8,265 bases of DNA from Hyphomicrobiaceae bacterium (GTDB lineage Bacteria > Pseudomonadota > Alphaproteobacteria > Rhizobiales > HXMU1428-3). Shown here in pieces: positions 6,578 through 8,265 of this stretch (positions are counted from its first letter, which is position 1; each line of letters opens with the position of its first letter). The DNA lies in assembly GCA_028285025.1 (NCBI GenBank), contig JANQQH010000323.1, forward strand, positions 1 to 8,265. The letters are read 5' to 3'. Below the pieces are notes generated by a model, which saw only the letters and a list, made by a program, of their open reading frames with translations, had not been told where the DNA came from and ran no database searches. Made by a program: the position numbers and the translations under genes.

Positions 6578-6673
6578 TAGTGAGTCTGATTCGACTGTAA
6601 AGGCCTTAATCGTGCCTTTATTTTTCTGTCGTGATTTGCTTGTGGGAGGTATTTGCTGTTTTTATTTCGGATC

Positions 6674-6682
6674 GGGGAGGGG
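6674..6682 (+). promoter_or_regulatory. Ribosome binding site fixing the dehydrogenase start
   Basis: GGGGAGGGG stands 7 nt before the ATG at 6690. It rules in that ATG and argues against an in-frame GTG at 6612, which would add 26 residues with no family resemblance. Confidence 0.8.
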
Positions 6683-6689
6683 TTTAGTA

Positions 6690-7835
6690 ATGAGGCTGAG
6701 TAATTGTCATAATTTTCATGATTTTAGGACACTTGCGGAGCAGAAACTGCCAGGGCCAATTTTCAATTATATTGATGGTGCGGCTGATGATGAGGTTACG
6801 TATCGTCAAAACACGGATAGTTTTAACAATTGTGACCTTATTCCGAATGTTTTGCGAGACGTAAAAGATATTGACCTTAGTGTTAGCGTTATGGGTCAAA
6901 AACTTGATTTGCCGATCTATTGTTCTCCAACGGCTTTACAGCGGCTTTTTCACAAAGATGGAGAGCGGGCTGTAGCTGCGGCGGCGGCAAAGTATGGCAC
7001 AATGTTTGGGGTCTCTTCACTTGGTACTGTGAGCTTGGAGGAGTTGCGCGAAAAACACAAAAACCCTCAGTGTTATCAATTTTATTTTCATAAAGACAAA
7101 GCGCTTAACAAAGCCATGTTGGAGCGGGCTAAAGAGGCCGGTGTCGAGGTTTTGATGTTAACTGTTGATAGTATAACTGGGGGGAATCGTGAACGTGATT
7201 TGCGCACTGGTTTTTCCATTCCTTTTCGGTTGACTATGGCAGGCATGTTTGAATTTGTGCGTAAGCCGGCATGGGGCATCGGTTATGTGATGAGTGAAGG
7301 GTTTTCATTGCCCCAGTTGAACAAGCATATCAATATGAGTGGCAGTCCGATGTCGATTGGGCGTTATTTTACTGAGATGCTTGATCAATCCATGAATTGG
7401 GATGATGTGGCTGAACTTGTTGAGTTATGGGATGGGCAGTTTTGCCTTAAAGGGGTTATGTCTAGCCAAGATGCTAAGAAAGCTACTGAGATTGGTTGTA
7501 CAGGTGTGATTCTTTCCAATCATGGTGGGCGCCAGTTGGATGGTTCTCGTGCGCCGTTTGATCAACTGGCAGAGATTGTTGATGAGGTTGGTGATGAGAT
7601 TGATGTTATTATGGATAGTGGCATTCAACGCGGGACCCATGTTTTAAAAGCGTTGTCTCTTGGGGCAAAAGCAGTTGGGGGCGGGCGTTTTTATCTTTAT
7701 GCCTTGGCCGCGGCTGGACAGGCCGGCGTTGAACGTGCCTTAGAGCTAATGAAGGCTGAGATTGAACGAGATATGAGGTTGATGGGAGTATCTTCGATTT
7801 CAGAATTAAGCCGTGAAAACTTGCGCTTTAGATAA
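6690..7835 (+). CDS. FMN-dependent 2-hydroxyacid dehydrogenase, L-lactate dehydrogenase (LldD)-like
   Basis: The 381-residue product has the usual length and layout of the LldD/glycolate oxidase/mandelate dehydrogenase TIM-barrel family, which oxidises L-2-hydroxyacids to 2-oxoacids with FMN. Active-site positions are present: Y27 in FNYIDGAADDE, Y132 in QFYFHKD, D160 in LTVD, R167 in GGNRERD, K254 in LKGV, and the catalytic H278 with R281 in SNHGGRQLDG. The FMN-phosphate segment reads DSGIQRGTHVLKAL (309-322), where the family norm is close to DGGVRRGTDVLKAL. S310, Q313 and H317 therefore depart from it; Q313 stands where glycolate oxidase uses a phosphate-binding arginine. This may mark a subfamily with another substrate, so lactate is not certain. 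There is no signal peptide; bacterial members are cytoplasmic, often at the inner membrane, and may feed quinones. The gene is divergent from a FadR/LldR-like regulator, the usual arrangement for inducible hydroxyacid use. Confidence 0.92.
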   Translation: MRLSNCHNFHDFRTLAEQKLPGPIFNYIDGAADDEVTYRQNTDSFNNCDLIPNVLRDVKDIDLSVSVMGQKLDLPIYCSPTALQRLFHKDGERAVAAAAAKYGTMFGVSSLGTVSLEELREKHKNPQCYQFYFHKDKALNKAMLERAKEAGVEVLMLTVDSITGGNRERDLRTGFSIPFRLTMAGMFEFVRKPAWGIGYVMSEGFSLPQLNKHINMSGSPMSIGRYFTEMLDQSMNWDDVAELVELWDGQFCLKGVMSSQDAKKATEIGCTGVILSNHGGRQLDGSRAPFDQLAEIVDEVGDEIDVIMDSGIQRGTHVLKALSLGAKAVGGGRFYLYALAAAGQAGVERALELMKAEIERDMRLMGVSSISELSRENLRFR

Positions 7836-7850
7836 GCTGTTTAGCTTTTC
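7834..7850 (+). terminator. Weak hairpin at the end of the dehydrogenase gene
   Basis: AAGCT (7834-7838) and AGCTT (7843-7847) form a 5-bp stem with a GTTT loop, followed by TTC. It overlaps the stop codon. The stem is short and the T-run poor, so termination may occur further down, for example at the larger inverted repeat at 7890-7956. Confidence 0.3.
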
Positions 7851-8206
7851 ATTCATTTGAAATCTTATAGAAAAAATAGTTTTTAAGCTGGTGTCGGGCT
7901 ATCCAAGGAGTTCTTTGATCGAGATCGATTTGTTGCTCTTTTTAATGCCCGATACCCCCCAAATAGAACCCCTAGATTTGTAGTTTGGGTTAAGATGGGT
8001 GGGTATATCTGTCATAGGTACGCCTTCCCGTTTTGATTTTTTAGTTCATTTGCATAGCCCCAGATATGCCTTCTGGTGGCTTGGAAAGTGCTGAACTTTA
8101 CCAAACTTCATCGGACCAGAGCTTGGCTAAAAGCTATTGATATGTAAATGGCTTTTGGAAGTTTCAGGACATTTTAAGAAAAAAAAAGACGTTTTAAGAA
8201 AAGGAA
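7836..8206. other. Intergenic region without a convincing gene
   Basis: No long reading frame is present on either strand. Two tiny frames exist: a minus-strand one of 38 codons (8015 to 7899) preceded by GGGAAGG, and a plus-strand one of 24 codons (8066-8140). Neither resembles a family I know. The region carries inverted repeats, C- and G-tracts and a short tandem repeat, listed separately. Confidence 0.6.
7890..7956. repeat. Long-loop inverted repeat (GGTGTCGGGC / GCCCGATACC)
   Basis: Arms at 7890-7899 and 7947-7956 pair at nine of ten positions, with a G-T opposition at the tenth (G.U in plus-strand RNA), around a 47-nt loop. The right arm shares bases with ATACCC (7952-7957), which can pair instead with GGGTAT (8001-8006), enclosing AACCC/GGGTT (7967-7971 and 7987-7991). 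It may help end the dehydrogenase transcript or be a structured RNA; there is no clean T-run. Confidence 0.4.
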
Positions 8207-8207
8207 A
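8168..8207 (+). repeat. Imperfect 20-bp tandem repeat
   Basis: Two adjacent 20-bp units, starting GACATTTTAAGAAAA at 8168 and GACGTTTTAAGAAAA at 8188, agree at 17 of 20 positions. Both contain TTTTAAGAAAA. They lie just before a possible start codon and may be duplicated regulator sites or a slippage product. Confidence 0.55.
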
Positions 8208-8265
8208 TGGCTCCCGGGCCGGAGTCGGACTGTTTTGTTAAGTCCTTGATGGGGAATGATTTATT
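8207..8265 (+). CDS. Possible start of a further gene, cut by the window end
   Basis: An ATG at 8207 opens a frame that stays open for 19 codons to the window end, beginning MAPGPESDCFVKSLM; an in-frame ATG also occurs at 8249. AAGG lies only 2 nt before the first ATG, too close for a good ribosome site. The first codons are GC-rich (CCC GGG CCG GAG TCG), unlike the surrounding genes. Hairpin-capable sequences overlap it (GGACT 8227-8231 with AGTCC 8241-8245), so this could equally be non-coding. No family can be assigned. Confidence 0.2.
   Translation, partial: MAPGPESDCFVKSLMGNDL

Larger units (their letters stand above)
6193..6689. other. T-rich divergent control region between regulator and dehydrogenase genes
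   Basis: About 0.5 kb without a convincing gene, much richer in A/T than the flanking genes and strongly T-biased on the plus strand. It contains homopolymer tracts, an AT palindrome TCAAAAA/TTTTTGA at 6273-6289 and TTGATCAA at 6286-6293. The operator-like and repeat elements listed separately lie within it. The sole reading frame of note (6357-6455) encodes a 32-residue hydrophobic peptide without a ribosome site, and the T-rich composition alone explains it. The length is generous for two promoters, leaving room for several regulator sites or a long leader. Confidence 0.7.

Noticed and set aside
6612..6689. N-terminal extension of the dehydrogenase from a GTG at 6612
   Set aside because: It has no ribosome site and no family similarity, and GGGGAGGGG stands 7 nt before the ATG at 6690, which gives the normal family length.
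8066..8140. 24-residue plus-strand frame (MPSGGLESAEL...)
   Set aside because: It is too short, lacks a ribosome site and resembles nothing known.
8207..8234. tRNA gene on the minus strand
   Set aside because: Only a T-loop/acceptor-like 3' end is visible; the 5' side of the T stem does not pair and no anticodon arm can be built, so at most it is a remnant.

Overview
The window looks like part of a moderately AT-rich proteobacterial chromosome. An alphaproteobacterium is my best guess, from the combination of a periplasmic PQQ-alcohol dehydrogenase, a Tat-exported Rieske protein, a MauG-like dihaem protein and an FCD-type GntR regulator beside an FMN 2-hydroxyacid dehydrogenase. No genus can be named from the sequence. 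I see no insertion sequence, CRISPR array, rRNA gene or complete tRNA gene.

Left half (1-5387), plus strand: a periplasmic redox neighbourhood. It opens inside the 3' end of a PQQ-dependent (methanol/ethanol family) dehydrogenase, closed by a very strong intrinsic terminator. A three-gene run follows: a Tat-secreted high-potential Rieske [2Fe-2S] protein with an unusual cysteine cluster ahead of its signal, a small secreted four-cysteine protein of unknown family, and a 1110-residue protein. That last protein fuses a dihaem cytochrome c peroxidase/MauG module to seven FG-GAP/VCBS calcium-type repeats and a C-terminal ASPIC/UnbV domain. The last two genes are 2 nt apart. All products are predicted to act outside the cytoplasm, so I infer an electron-transfer or protein-oxidation module, perhaps linked to alcohol oxidation by the PQQ enzyme. 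The link is an inference from position only.

Right half (5386-7835): a divergent regulator/enzyme pair. The minus-strand gene encodes an FCD-domain GntR repressor of the FadR/LldR/PdhR type and converges on the redox run over a shared bidirectional terminator. The plus-strand gene encodes an FMN-dependent L-lactate dehydrogenase/2-hydroxyacid oxidase-like enzyme. Between their start codons is about 0.5 kb of T-rich non-coding DNA. It holds a sequence fitting the FadR-family operator TNGTNNNACNA next to the regulator start, a 14-bp perfect direct repeat, and a GGTAAA-N5-TTTACC palindrome upstream of the enzyme gene. This layout suggests a 2-hydroxyacid-responsive regulator controlling itself and the dehydrogenase.

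Right end (7836-8265): mostly non-coding, with competing inverted repeats, a 20-bp imperfect tandem repeat, a GC-rich patch, and possibly the first codons of another gene running off the window.

The start codons of four genes were revised from the longest possible frame using ribosome-binding sites. The main candidates for something undescribed are the dihaem peroxidase-FG-GAP-ASPIC fusion and its two co-directional small partners.
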